Shown here: one piece after another, positions 1 through 10,885 of the stretch
Position numbering within the stretch: position 1 is the stretch's first letter
Layout: each line of letters opens with the position of its first letter
NCBI RefSeq assembly: GCF_018294505.1
Contig: NC_057800.1
Coordinates: 169,627,703-169,691,702, forward strand
Direction: 5' to 3'
Length of the DNA: 64,000 nt
Source: Triticum aestivum
Lineage: Eukaryota > Streptophyta > Magnoliopsida > Poales > Poaceae
Program-made: the position numbers and the translations under genes
The notes under the pieces: model-generated
Databases searched by the model: none
What the model was told of the DNA's origin: nothing
Seen by the model: the letters and a program-made list of their open reading frames with translations, nothing else

Positions 1-195
1 AGTTCACTAGTTTAGGTTCCAAAACTGCTTCGGTATCACCGAGTTTAAAAATCGGTAGATCCGAGATGATTTCAGTGGGAAACTAAAACTAAGTTTTTGA
101 ATTATTCTTTTGCAAAAATCTCTGCATTTTGTGATGCTCATCCACTCTATCTCATCTATAACCTATTCACAGGGTCAGCAATCAGAGTTTGCATC

Positions 196-2208
196 ATGTT
201 AGACCAAAGTGATAGCCAAAACTTGTCAGAGCAGCAAGTGCAGATGAGTGAGGGCACTAGTCCCTCAAGTTCCTCAGATGATGGCAGCAGGAGCACCCCT
301 AGCAATCTGCCTAAAGCTGCCACAAGACAGAGAAAGAAGAGAGCCTCAGACTCAGAATATGAGGATTATGTGGCAGAAGAGGAAGCAACTTCCAAGAGAG
401 TTGAGCCAGCACAGGGCATAAAACCAGGGATGAAGATCAAAAGGCCAGCAGGCAGGCAGCCTATGTCAAAGGCCAGAGCTTCAACTGAGAAGCCCACTCC
501 CATTGAGCCAGTTGCTGCTGAAGGCAAGAAGAGGAAAGAAAGGGTGAAGAAAACTGTAGCCAGAGTGCTTGGCAAGGCTTCCATCATGGAAGATGAGGAG
601 GAAGAAGAAGAGGTAGCTGCACCAGCACCTAAGGCACCCAAGCTGATGGGTGATGCCATAAGAACAGGGGCAGCTGCTTCCAAGGCCAAGCCAGCTCCAA
701 AGCCAAAGCCAAAGAGGAACACAAGAAGCATCCCAGCTACTGAGAAGAACAAGGCCCCAGTGCCTGAAGCTGCGGAAGAAGAAGAAGAGAATGTTCTTAG
801 AAAGCTCAAGCCCAAGATCCCAGACCACAACGATGCTCATCCTGTGGTTGAGGATATGAAACTCAGGAGAGATTCAGGGCTCCAGAAGTGGAGAGAAGCA
901 GACCCGTATGCTTCAAGGAGAAGGACTGCAGTTGACTACAGGTTTCACACCAAGGAGCAGCTAGACTTTTATGAGACAGTGCTGCTAGACAAGAAGCCAA
1001 TTGTCTATGATATGAGATGGGTTGATTGGCAATACATCAAGGACAACGAAGAGTACTACCCTGGAGTGCAGGACAGCTTCAAGGCATGTGGAGTAGAGGA
1101 CTTTGTTGGGCAGAAGCTCACAAAGTGGAACGAGGAACTCATCATGCAGTTCTACTCCACAGCCCATTTCTATCCAGATGGCAGGATTGTATGGATGTCA
1201 GAGGGTACGAGGTACCAGTCTACAGTTGCTGAATGGGCTCAGCTGATTAATGCCCCAGAAGAGCATGACGACGACTTGGACATTTATGCCAAGAAGAAGA
1301 TGGACCACAACTCAATGTCAAACATGTACAAGGAGATTCCAAATGAAGCACTTGATACGTTCAAGTTTGGCTCAGTACACTATCTTCTGTCAGGGCTGCC
1401 AACCATCAACTGGATTCTTAGGCACACCCTATTGCCCAAGTCTGGAGATCACAAGATGATCAGGGGCCACGCGATCAACTTGCTTCATATCTTTGACGTG
1501 CCACAGAAATTCAAAGTCATGAGCCTTATGATTGAAACAATCAAGAGGACAGCAGCAGAACAGAAGAGGAGCTGTGGATATGCCCCACAGATTCAGGAGC
1601 TCATCAACTCTAAGATGGGCACGGGCATATACTTATTGGACAAGGAACACCTGCCCATCCGTCCAGACTTTGAAGATAATCAAGTGGTCATGACTGAGAA
1701 TGAGCCATCATCTGCCCAAGCACAAGCCAAGAAGGAGAAGGCGAGGAAGGAGAAAGCTGCCAAGATGCCTACTCAAGAGGAGGCATCTGAATATTTCCTG
1801 AAAACCAAACAAGAGCAGCTTGGTTACTTGATTGCATCCACCCTGTGGATTGAGCAAGGACTAGCCACCCTAACTCAAAACCAGGCAAGCTTAGAGTGGA
1901 TCATGGAACAAAAGTTCTATGACTTGGATGTCAAAGTGACAGAGATTCAGACTGCAGTGGAGCAGCTCCAGGATGACATGCAGGAGAGGAGAGGCAAGAC
2001 TACAACTGATGCCTTTGCCAGAGTGCCACGAGGTCCAAGGTCATCTGCAGTGCCAGTTGCTGACTCCAGAGCCACCACGTCTGCACTAGCTACAACCTCA
2101 GTTCCACCAGCTCCAGCGTCCACTTCAGCCTCGACTCCGACCACGTCTACAAAAGGCTTCGTCCTTGGAGTGCTCCAGACTCCACCACCACCTGAAGATC
2201 AAGCCTGA
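196..2208 (+). CDS. Post-pol (envelope-position) ORF of element A
   Basis: An open frame of about 670 codons lies between pol (off-window) and the 3' LTR, the place where SIRE-type Copia elements carry an extra, often called env-like, gene. The frame is open upstream to 97. I prefer the Met at 196 because a good splice acceptor (pyrimidine-rich, ending CACAG at 172) lies just before it. The N-terminal 230 or so residues are low-complexity and rich in Lys, Glu, Ala and Pro, with basic clusters. A globular middle contains WNEELIMQFYST, a motif shared with the genes of elements B and C. The C-terminus is Ser/Thr/Pro-rich. I see no clear signal peptide or membrane segment, so envelope function is not supported. 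This frame has no internal stop, unlike its relatives here. Role unknown. Confidence 0.75.
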   Translation: MLDQSDSQNLSEQQVQMSEGTSPSSSSDDGSRSTPSNLPKAATRQRKKRASDSEYEDYVAEEEATSKRVEPAQGIKPGMKIKRPAGRQPMSKARASTEKPTPIEPVAAEGKKRKERVKKTVARVLGKASIMEDEEEEEEVAAPAPKAPKLMGDAIRTGAAASKAKPAPKPKPKRNTRSIPATEKNKAPVPEAAEEEEENVLRKLKPKIPDHNDAHPVVEDMKLRRDSGLQKWREADPYASRRRTAVDYRFHTKEQLDFYETVLLDKKPIVYDMRWVDWQYIKDNEEYYPGVQDSFKACGVEDFVGQKLTKWNEELIMQFYSTAHFYPDGRIVWMSEGTRYQSTVAEWAQLINAPEEHDDDLDIYAKKKMDHNSMSNMYKEIPNEALDTFKFGSVHYLLSGLPTINWILRHTLLPKSGDHKMIRGHAINLLHIFDVPQKFKVMSLMIETIKRTAAEQKRSCGYAPQIQELINSKMGTGIYLLDKEHLPIRPDFEDNQVVMTENEPSSAQAQAKKEKARKEKAAKMPTQEEASEYFLKTKQEQLGYLIASTLWIEQGLATLTQNQASLEWIMEQKFYDLDVKVTEIQTAVEQLQDDMQERRGKTTTDAFARVPRGPRSSAVPVADSRATTSALATTSVPPAPASTSASTPTTSTKGFVLGVLQTPPPPEDQA

Positions 2209-2715
2209 GTGTCGACTTATCACTATGCATTTTCTAGGAACTTTTTGGTAACTTGTTGCCAAAGGGGGAGAAAATGTATAGATCATAGGCTTCGAGAGAG
2301 AGTGTTGCTTTTATTCTCTCTTGTTTTATTTGGCGGTTTTTCAAACTTTGTTTGCTTTTGTGTGAGATACTATGTCATTGCTCGTGAGACATTGATGATC
2401 ATGTGTTTGATCATAAGCTACACTTAATGTTTGCTTAATATTATCATCTTATCTATCTTATATGATCATTCACTATTCTTGGTGATGAGTGCATGTATTT
2501 CATTCTTATCATTTTAAGCGCTCCACCAAGATGTATGTGACATGGAAGAGTAACCCATGACTCTAACTCTTTGTGCATTTGCAGTCCAAAGCAAATTTTA
2601 AATATGCACAAATTTAGGGGGAGCTCTTACTTGTCACATACTTCTCAAAGCAACGATATATTTCATGCTTATTATCATTTGTCAAAGCTTTGATCTATAT
2701 GTTGTCATCAATTAC
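2209..2715 (+). other. Non-coding spacer between post-pol ORF and LTR of element A
   Basis: AT-rich sequence with no supported ORF. It contains two short G-rich purine tracts (near 2263 and 2617) that resemble weak copies of the polypurine tract. This position and composition are usual for SIRE-type elements. Confidence 0.6.
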
Positions 2716-2730
2716 CAAAAAGGGGGAGAT
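2716..2730 (+). promoter_or_regulatory. Polypurine tract of element A
   Basis: An A-run followed by GGGGGAGA sits directly before the LTR start TGAAAG. In LTR retrotransposons this tract primes plus-strand DNA synthesis. Elements B and C have near-identical tracts in the same place. Confidence 0.85.
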
Positions 2731-3088
2731 TGAAAGTGCAACTATCCCTAGGTGGTTTTGGTAATTCATAACAACATATAGCTCATTGAGCTAATGCTAT
2801 TCCAAGATGACTATTTCAGGAAAGCTCAATGATTGGCATGGCATGGATGTGAAAGTGGAACCCTCAAAATGCTAAGGACAAAGAATTGGCTCAAGCTCAA
2901 AAGCTCAAGACTCTTCATTTTATATTTTAGTGATCCAAGATCACATTGAGTCTTTAGAAAAAGCCAATACTATCAAGGAGGGATGAGGTGTTGCTTAATG
3001 AGCCTCTTGCTTCATGTGCTTAGTGATATGCTCCAAAACCCTCAACTACTTTCCCATATCCACATATGACCTAAACCCTAAGCCAAAC

Positions 3089-3548
3089 TCGGTCCTACCG
3101 ATTCTTTCTATCCGGCGCCACCGAGTTTCACTTGTCATAAGCCACTGCCAAACCCTAGCAATTCGGTTCTACCGATAGGGATCTTGGTCTCACCGAGATG
3201 GGATTGCAAACTCTCTGTTTCCCTTTCGTAACTTTTCGGTCTCACCGAAAGAGCGACTCGGTCCCACCGAGATTGCAATGTAAACTCTTTGTTTCCCTTT
3301 TGTAACTTTTCGGTTTCACCGAAAGAGCAAATCGGTCCCACCGAGTTTGCCTGACCAACTCTCTGGTTAGCTTATTACCAAACTCGGTCTCACCGAGTTT
3401 GTGTAATCGGTCTCACCGAGATTACGTTATGCCCTAACCCTAACCATATCGGTCCTACCGAGTTGCATGTCAGTACCACCGAAAATCTCTAACGGTCACT
3501 AGGTTTACCTTTTCGGTCCGACCGAGTTTGTTGATTCGGTCCCACCGA
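3089..3548. repeat. Array of about 14 interrupted palindromes, consensus TCGGTnnnACCGA
   Basis: About fourteen copies of a 13-bp interrupted palindrome occur in 460 bp. The half-sites TCGGT and ACCGA are constant while the 3-bp centre varies (CTC, CCC, TTC, CCT, CCG and others). Copies are irregularly spaced, so this is dispersed motif amplification and not a simple tandem repeat. It lies immediately upstream of the LTR TATA box. Confidence 0.85.
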
Positions 3549-3589
3549 GATTGGAAAACTGTGTGTAACGGTTGGATTTTGTGTGGAGG

Positions 3590-3600
3590 CTATATATACC
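3590..3600 (+). promoter_or_regulatory. TATA box of element A LTR
   Basis: CTATATATACC lies about 40 bp after the last palindrome of the array, at the expected U3/R position. It probably drives transcription of the element. Confidence 0.7.
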
Positions 3601-4090
3601 CCTCCACCTCCTCTTCATTCGTGGAGAGAGCCATCAGACTAAGCCTACACTTCCAGCATCCTATTTCTGAGAGAGAACTACCTACTCATGTGTTGAGGCC
3701 AAGATATTCCATTCCTACCATATGAATCTTGATCTCTAGCTTTCCCCAAGTTGCTTTCCACTCAAACCTTCTTTCCACCAGATCCAAATCCTATGAGAGA
3801 GAGTTGAGTGTTGGGGAGACTATCATTTGAAGCACAAGAGCAAGGAGTTCATTACCTACACACCATTCGTTACTTCTTGGAGAGTGGTGTCTCCTAGATT
3901 GGCTAGGTGTTACTTGGGAGCCTCCGGCAAGATTGTGGAGTTGAACTAAGGAGTTTGTAAGGGCAAGGAGATCGCCTACTTCGTGAAGATCTACCGCTAG
4001 TGAGGCAAGTCCTTCGTGGGCGATGGCCATGGTGGGATAGACAAGGTTGCTACTTCGTGGACCCTTTGTGGGTGGTTGCTTCTTCGTGGA

Positions 4091-4195
4091 CCCTTCGTGG
4101 GTGGAGCCCTCTGTGGACTTGCGCAACCATTACCCTTCGTGGGTGGAGCCCTCCGTGGACTCGCGCAACCGTTACCCTTCGTGGGTTGAAGTCTC
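4091..4195. repeat. 42-bp tandem repeat in element A LTR
   Basis: Two full 42-bp units (4091-4132 and 4133-4174) and a partial third, each starting CCCTTCGTGGG. They lie in the transcribed R/U5 part of the LTR. Confidence 0.8.
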
Positions 4196-4484
4196 CATCA
4201 ACGTGGATGTAGGATAGCACCACCTCTCCGAACCACGGGAAAAACATCCGTGTCTCCAATTGCGTTTGAATTCTCCAAACCCTTCCCTTTACATTCTTGC
4301 AAGTTGCATGCTTTACTTTCCGCTGCCAATATACTCTTTGCATGCTTGCTTGAATTGTGTGATGATTGCTTGACTTGTCCTACAATAGCTAAAATCTGCC
4401 AAGAACTAAAATTGGGAAAAGGTTAAGTTTTTATTTGGTCAAGTAGTCTAATCACCCCCCTCTAGACATACTTTCGATCGTACA

Positions 4485-5102
4485 GTTGCTCTCAAACGAC
4501 AAAAGCCGTACACTAACTCTGAGCAGCCAACCGTTTATGGTTGTAGGGGGTGGGCTATTTATAGCCACTAGGCAACCCGACCTGATTTGTTCGAAATGAC
4601 CCTGGGTCACTAAGGAACTGACATGTGTTCCAACGGTCAGATTTCAAACACACACGACAACTTTACTTGGGCTACAAGCAAAGCTGACTTATCCAGCTCT
4701 GGATAAGATTTTCTCTCATTGTCTTCGCTCGAAGACATAGGATTTTGGTTAAGCATCACTTCAGTCATTCTGACTGGTTCACTTGGACCCCACTTAACAG
4801 TACGGTGGTTCCTATGACTCAACAAAGAAGAAAAAGAACGACGAAACAACTAAGTCTTCGCGCTCCATAGTCTTCACACAATGTCTTCTCTTGTCACAGT
4901 CTTCAATGTGAATGTCTTCACATACCACCTTTGACTTCAATGTCTTCATACATTTTTAGGGGTCATCTCTGGTAGGAAAACCGAATCAATGAGGGACTTC
5001 TACCTGTGTTATCCTGCAATTCTCACAAACACTTTATTCCCTCAACCAGGTTTGTCGTCAATACTTCAAAACCAACTAGGGGTGGCACTAGATGCACTTA
5101 CA
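4485..5102 (-). repeat. LTR fragment of element B
   Basis: Collinear with 13429-14050 of element C's LTR. On the minus strand it begins TGTAAGTGCATC. It carries a TATA box equivalent (plus-strand CTATTTATAGCC at 4555-4566). It is cut at 4485 by element A. Confidence 0.85.
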
Positions 5103-5116
5103 ATCTCCCCTTTTTG
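5103..5116 (-). promoter_or_regulatory. Polypurine tract of element B
   Basis: On the minus strand an A-run followed by GGGGAGAT abuts the LTR start, as in elements A and C. Confidence 0.75.
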
Positions 5117-5636
5117 GTGATTGATGACAAACTGGTTGAAGTTTTCAATGGGGAATAAAATATGTGAAATTGTAAAGGATAGGGTATTGTCTTCATAAGT
5201 GGCAAAGGCTCCCCCTGAAGATGTGCATATAAGTAATTTACTTTTGGAATGCAAATGCACATGCCAGGTTGTACTTGTGGAGATCCTCTTCAACTTATGA
5301 TGAAAATTCATCATGCATGATTTGATATAACTAAGATAATGACATGCATAATGAAAAATGGACGTCTGCAAAATGACCTAAGTGCAGAAGTTATCATCGC
5401 ACATGCGGAATTTATCATCACATCATAGAATAGCAAATAAGTAGCAGACAACCATCGAGTTTAAGTGTTACAAATCAAAGAACCAAATGTATCAAAAAGC
5501 TAGAGTTGTAAACACTTGGCAAAAAGTAGCAAAAAGTAAAGCAACCACCCATATGGACCCGCTTGAAGACTATCAACTCATATGCTTCTCCCCCTTTTGT
5601 CAGTAAGGACCAAAAAGGTTTGAAGACATAGAGCAC
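5117..5636 (-). other. Non-coding spacer between post-pol gene and LTR of element B
   Basis: No supported ORF. It is collinear with 14067-14585 of element C. Confidence 0.6.
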
Positions 5637-8600
5637 CTACTCGTTCCCATGAGGTGCAGGCGAGGCAGCAGGGTCGTTGTTGAGGTCCGGTGGTGCAGAA
5701 GAACTTGGTGCAGTGTCGACACATGCTGAAGTTGGAGGAGGTGAAGTGGCATCATCTTGGTCATCGATGACTCTGGCATTCACCGTCGTAGCTGAGTACG
5801 AATAGTCAGAGTCTTCAAGTGAGGGAGTCCGACGCAAGTGAGCATTCCTGGGAGGAGTTGAGTCAAACTTGAATCTTTCTGTGAAGCCATCGTCTTGCAG
5901 ATCAGCTTCAGCACTTAGCAATGTCAAACTCTTCCAAGACCTCCGAAAGGTTTCATGTGTAACAAAGGCATTCTTGGTGGCAAGATTGCGAATGCGATTG
6001 ACGTCCACCAAGAGGCTTTGCATCTGACGCTTAAGCCAATTATGATGCTTATCCTGTTTCTGATGTAGCGCGACGAGAATCTCTCGGTCATTGAGAACAC
6101 GAGATCGCTTCTGAGGCCTTTGGGAAATGGTGCTTCCAGTGGCATCAATTTGAGCGCAAGGGGCACGTGTGTTACCAGCCAAAGGAAAGACACGAGAGAC
6201 TACTTGAACTCCTTCAATGGGCTGGGTGAAGCTTTGACGATCAACATTGTGAAGATAATCGGATCCTTAGCAGGCTCTGGGTAAATAGCTTCAACAGACA
6301 GATCAACCTCTAGCAAGAATACAAGATGATTGCGCGCAGACGGCTGATAGTTGAAGGCAGAGTGCAGCATGATAAGACGCATTACCCATGGAGCATAGAA
6401 CTTCAGACCAAAAATGTCGGAGCCAGATGCAGCCAATTGTCTGATGAATAAGTGTTGAGCATTGAAGCTGATGCCATTGAAGATATAGAAAACCAAAGTC
6501 TTCATTGCTCCTTCAAGCTTCGCTACAGATGAATGTCCTTTGACAGGCCATAGAGTTTTTCTGATGATATGATAAATGGTGCGAGGCAGATACTCTAGGT
6601 CTTCAACAAAGAATTCAGATGGGTATTCAACATCGTGGGGCAAAGACTTCATCATGCTCAGCATTTGGCTCATGTTGGGTTCTGGCTTTTGGAAAATGCT
6701 CTCCAAAGCATTCTGGTGTTGTTGACAACCTGGTTCATAGTATTCACCAGGAGTGGGCAGACCTGTGAGCTCAATGATATCAAGAGCTTTGGCTTCATGA
6801 TGGACATTGCCTGTCATCCACTCAAGGACCCAAGTCTTTGGTTCCCTGTTGTAGCCTCGAATGTGAAGAGTTGCATAGAACTGTAACAGAAGCTCTTCAT
6901 TCCAGTGTTCCTTGTCTGTGAAAAATTGCAGGAGTCCAGCATCTCTGAAGCAATCCAACGCTTCTTCTAGACAGGGCAGGCCAGCTATAGCTTCAGTGTC
7001 GAGACACATATGTGGAAATATGCGCCCTTGATTGTATAAGACGCATGAATAGTAGTTGCGCTGCTGATACCTCCAGAATCGATCCGATGAAATGCGAGGT
7101 TTGGAGTAAGGGTTCTTGGCGTTGTTGAAGAAGGTGTTATGTGCCACGAAGCCATTCACATTGAAGACCCCATGTGAAGTTGCAGTGCCTGGGAATCTTG
7201 GAAGTCTTGGCTTGGGCTTCTGGACTTGAGGTCTGTGCTCGACATGATAGTCAAATTGTCGACCTGCAGCAGGTGGAGGAACCAGAATGGGCCAGCGGAC
7301 CATAACAGGCTGACCACGATCAAATGCCAGCTCAACAGTATGAGGGTCTTGGAGGGGGTACAGGAGCATTGGCATTTTCGTTGACATGGGCTGCAAGGGG
7401 CACAGGAGCTTCAGGAGGAATGATTACATTTGGTGCAGATTGGCTTCAGGGGCCACATTTGCTTCAGGTGGTTGCACTTCTGGCACCACATTAGCTTCAG
7501 GCGCCACATTGGCTTCAGCCATGACAATGTCATTGGCTTCAGTGTTGATGTTGGTGGCTGCCTCAGTATTGATAACCTCCACTTCAGGAGCTGGAGGGTC
7601 GGACACGTTCTCCTCGAGAACAGCTTCAGGAATGGTTGGTGGTGTAGTAACTCTTTCTTCATCACGTGGTTCTTCTTATTTGTTGGCTGATGCAGCCGGA
7701 ATATCTTCAGCCGTTTTGGCTTCAGACTCAGAGACGTGCACAGTTGGAGTGACTTGGGGCCTTGATCCTTTGCGAAGCCTGCGAAACGCTGGCGACACTT
7801 GTGGAGATGGAGTCGGCAGGGCCTCAAAGTCATCGTCATCTTGTGATTGGGGAGCATTTGGAGTGTCTTGTTGTTGTGGGTGATCAGCCCATGATGCATC
7901 CTGAGCAGTTGGCGTCAGAGGATGACCAATGCTGATGAGCTCGATGTGCATGAGCACAGGCGATGATACCAAATTGCGCTCGATCTGAGGAAGGACTTCA
8001 TCATCTTCAACATTGTCGTGAGGACCAATGTCTTCAGCTGCGGTGGGGTCAACAGCTGGATTGTCTTCAGCTTGAGGAGCCTTTGTGGAAGCAGGCTCAT
8101 GAACTATCAACTGTCGCTCTCGATGTTCGGACGCAGGATGAGCCACTGAGATTGGCTCGACATCAAGGGGCTCTGTGGGAGCAGCCCGGTCTCTCTTCTT
8201 TGTTTTCCGTTTCTTGGTTGGGGGAGCATCATCAGTGGTGGCTTTGGTCTTGCGTTTTCTGGCTTCGGCTTCAGCTGCCCTTGTTTTCTTGAGTTCTAAA
8301 GCCACTGTGGGGACCTTAGGCTTCGAGCCTGTCAGACTGGCTGGGAAGACAATGCGAGGTTCTTCCTGCCTTGATGCTTCGGGTTCTGCCACAGCTGGCT
8401 TCTTCTTCTTCTTGGCAGCCATTCGGGGGTCGATGCCTGGTCACCCCAAAGCCTTGCGCTTTTCATCTTCATTGTATCCTTGAACACATTTGGCAGCAAG
8501 ATCCTTCATGCTCTCACGAGAACCTTTGGCTTCTTCACGTTTCTTGTGGAATGCTTCCTTGAGATCATGCATCATGACCTTGAAGTTTTGAATGTCTTCA

Positions 8601-9022
8601 ACATTGAGCTTGGCCATGTGCTTCTTAAACTGAGCCTTTTCATAATCGATCTTATGCTTTAGATCAACAATTTTCTGAGCTAGAGCCAACTCAGGAGAAA
8701 TGGCTCCGTGGAAGGCGACGCTGAGGCCAATTGGAAGCTGAAGATCATCAAAGCTGACATTTGGGCTGTCAAACCACTCATCAATGAACTTGTTTAAGAT
8801 TTCCACATCAAAGAGAGGAAGCTCATTGAAGATTTCCGCCTCTTGCTTGCTCTTGATCAACTGCTCAAGAGCGTCATCGCCAAGATCGTCGTCGCTGGAC
8901 AGATCAATGGCGTCATTCTCATTTCGCAAAACAGCAGCAGGGGTCAGTGCTTGACCGGTGGGTTGTATGTGCTTCTTCACTTTGGCAGACTCGGAGATGC
9001 GTGAGAGATCTTCAGACTGCAC
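5637..9022 (-). pseudogene. Broken post-pol (envelope-position) gene of element B
   Basis: Four successive minus-strand reading-frame blocks (9022-8441, 8422-7676, 7606-7424 with 7396-6200, and 6182-5637) align in order with the longer post-pol gene of element C. The first blocks are in one frame, separated by stops at 8441-8443 and 7676-7678. The frame is disturbed near 7424, and a shift near 6200 precedes the C-terminal block. Landmarks shared with C include RKALG followed by PGIDP, a Lys-rich stretch, HVEHRP, HWNEELLLQFYATLH and SARNH. The start is not defined because homology to C ends near 9063. Non-functional; its role in the intact element is unknown. Confidence 0.8.
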
Positions 9023-9072
9023 ACTGGCTTCAGGAGGTGCAGTGGCCAGAGGCTTCGCCCGTGAAACTTGGC

Positions 9073-10885
9073 ATGCTCTAACTTGGCATGCTGATGTTGG
9101 TTATATCATGCATATGGTGTCTTGCATTGCTTACTTTATACATCAAATATGTCATCTGCTTAGTTTAGACATCCTTTGTGTGAATACCATCTATTTAGTT
9201 TATTCATCGTTTATGTGAATTATGCAATGCCATCTTGTTTAGCCAGGCATCATATATGTAAATTTTGCAATGCCATCCTGCTTAGCACGTCATCTTATAT
9301 GTAAATCATATCAGGCCATCGTTTTTTTCCGTTACATATTACATTTGTCAACAGTGTTAGTACATTCAACTGCTCTTCGTGTGCATCAGTCATTTGACAC
9401 GGTGATGGCAAATTCTGGAGTGAAAACAAGGTCTTCAGAGCAGAGTATGCTATCTGACGAAGCGCATATCTCGCTGGTTACGGATAGCTCCTCAGAGGAG
9501 GATTCAGAGACAGATGACCAGTCCTATTCCCCCCCGAGGTGTATGCTCTAACTTGGTAGGGTTATTTTGCTCATATCGTGCGTATGCTGTCTCGCATTGC
9601 TATGTCATTTGATTAGTTTAGACATGCTTTGTGTGAATGCCACCTGTTCAGTGTCTAATTACCATATATGTGAATTGTGCATTGCCATCTTGTTGCAAAA
9701 CATTATATATGTGAATTATACAATGCTATCTTGTTGCAAAGGCATTATGTATGTGAATTATGCAATGCCATGCTGTTTAGCCAATCATCATGTATGTGAA
9801 TTATATCATGCTATCATTTTTTTGTATTACATGTTCCATTTGTCGACAACGTTTGTATATTCAACTACTCTTCCTGTGCATCAGCCATTTGAACCGGTGA
9901 TGGAAGTATCTGGAGTGAAAACAAGGTATTCAGAGCAGACAATGCTACCTGCTGAAGCAGACATCTTGCTGGTTATAGAGAGCTCCTCAGAGGAGGATTC
10001 AGAGATTGATGACCAGTCATATTTTCCCCCCTGAGGTCTATGCTCAAACTTGGCAGGGTTATATTACCCATGTCATGCATGTGGTCTTGCATTGCTTAGT
10101 TTTTACATCATATATGGATTGCCATCTGCTTACTTGCTTACTATATAAATCATATATTTGAATTATATCATGCCATCATGTTTACATAGTACATACACAT
10201 CATCTATCTGAATTATGGCATGGCAACCCATTTAATAAAGACATCATATAGTTATATCATCTCATCCTATTTAGTGTTTACAGTCATCATATTTTGAATT
10301 ATGGCATTCTATCCGTGAATGTATGTGAATTATGGCATGCCAACCTATTTAATAAACACATTATATAGTTATGTCATGTCATCCTGTTTACATAGTCTCA
10401 TATTTTGAACTATGTCTTTCCATCTTTTTTAGTTAGCCATCATATATGTGAAATTGTGTCATGCTATCCTGTTTAGTTAGCCATCATATATGTGAAATTG
10501 TGTCATGCTATCCTGTTTGGTTAGACAACATAAATATGAATTATTTCATGCCCTCTTTTATTCCACACTATCCATTGCACCAGTCTATCATACAATGTCT
10601 ATACTTTTAATTACTTTTCTTGTTTATCAACCATTTGAATTGGAGAGCGTGATGGCAGTATCTAAGGGAGTAACAACACTGTCTTCAGAAAATATAGTGC
10701 TACCAGTTGATGCAGATAGAACCACGGTTGTACTTGCCCAAGGACCAGATCCACCACACATAACCCAGACTCTCGCAGATTGTACCCCTACCCAGTTGGA
10801 CAGAGAACCAGCTACACCCCTTCTAACCCCAACCCCGGCAGATAGTAACCCAGTTCCAGTTGACACAGCACCGTCTCCACCGTAG
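9073..10885 (+). repeat. Tandemly duplicated intron-exon units in the CACTA element
   Basis: Three related units begin with ATGCTC(T/A)AAACTTGG-like sequence at 9073, 9543 and 10040 (spacings 470 and 497 bp). Each has an AT-rich intron-like part made of degenerate repeats around CATCATATATGTGAATTATG, followed by a homologous exon. Inside the third unit a 44-bp segment is perfectly duplicated in tandem (10431-10474 and 10475-10518). Confidence 0.75.
9390..10885 (+). pseudogene. CACTA accessory gene, tandem acidic exons
   Basis: Two homologous exon-like segments, 9390-9538 and 9885-10035, each follow a CAG acceptor and end in GAG before a GT donor. They encode related acidic peptides (SGVKTR, SSEEDSE, DDQSY). 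A third copy, about 10625-10885, keeps the start (PFE, VSKGVTT, LPVDAD) but diverges into Pro/Thr-rich repeats and ends in a stop; its acceptor CAG has become CAA. In CACTA elements a second protein binds subterminal repeats to assist transposition. Assigning that role here is inference from position only. Confidence 0.5.

Larger units (their letters stand above)
1..4484 (+). mobile_element. Element A: SIRE-lineage Copia retrotransposon (Maximus-like), 3' part
   Basis: The visible order is post-pol ORF, purine-rich tract, then an LTR running from TGAAAG to TACA. This is the 3' end of a plus-strand SIRE-type Copia element; gag and pol lie before the window. At 4485 the sequence switches exactly to the interior of element B's LTR (compare element C from 13429), so A inserted into B. 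The first bases after A are GTTGC, the expected right copy of a 5-bp target duplication; the left copy is outside the window. The Maximus-like name is from memory of the LTR start and is tentative. Confidence 0.85.
2731..4484 (+). repeat. 3' LTR of element A
   Basis: A 1754-bp LTR bounded by TG and CA, following the polypurine tract. U3 holds an array of TCGGT-ACCGA palindromes (3089-3548) just before a TATA box (3590-3600). The downstream part holds a 42-bp tandem repeat. The 5' LTR is outside the window, so no age can be estimated. Confidence 0.85.
4485..9063 (-). mobile_element. Element B: truncated SIRE-lineage Copia element
   Basis: On the minus strand this shows a post-pol pseudogene, spacer, polypurine tract and the first about 618 bp of a 3' LTR. 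It is related to element C but clearly diverged. The rest of its LTR is displaced by the insertion of element A at 4484/4485. Its gag, pol and 5' LTR are missing: homology to C stops near 9061-9065, where CACTA sequence begins with no target duplication or terminal repeat, pointing to deletion or illegitimate recombination. Confidence 0.8.

Noticed and set aside
366..840. Two overlapping minus-strand ORFs opposite the post-pol ORF of element A
   Set aside because: They are low-complexity mirror frames of the Lys/Glu/Ala-rich coding region, with Ser/Phe/Leu-rich translations and no independent support.
7386..7883. Plus-strand ORF of 165 residues opposite element B's post-pol pseudogene
   Set aside because: It mirrors the repetitive Pro/Glu/Ala-coding region on the true strand, with Ser/Ala/Thr-rich low complexity and no homology.
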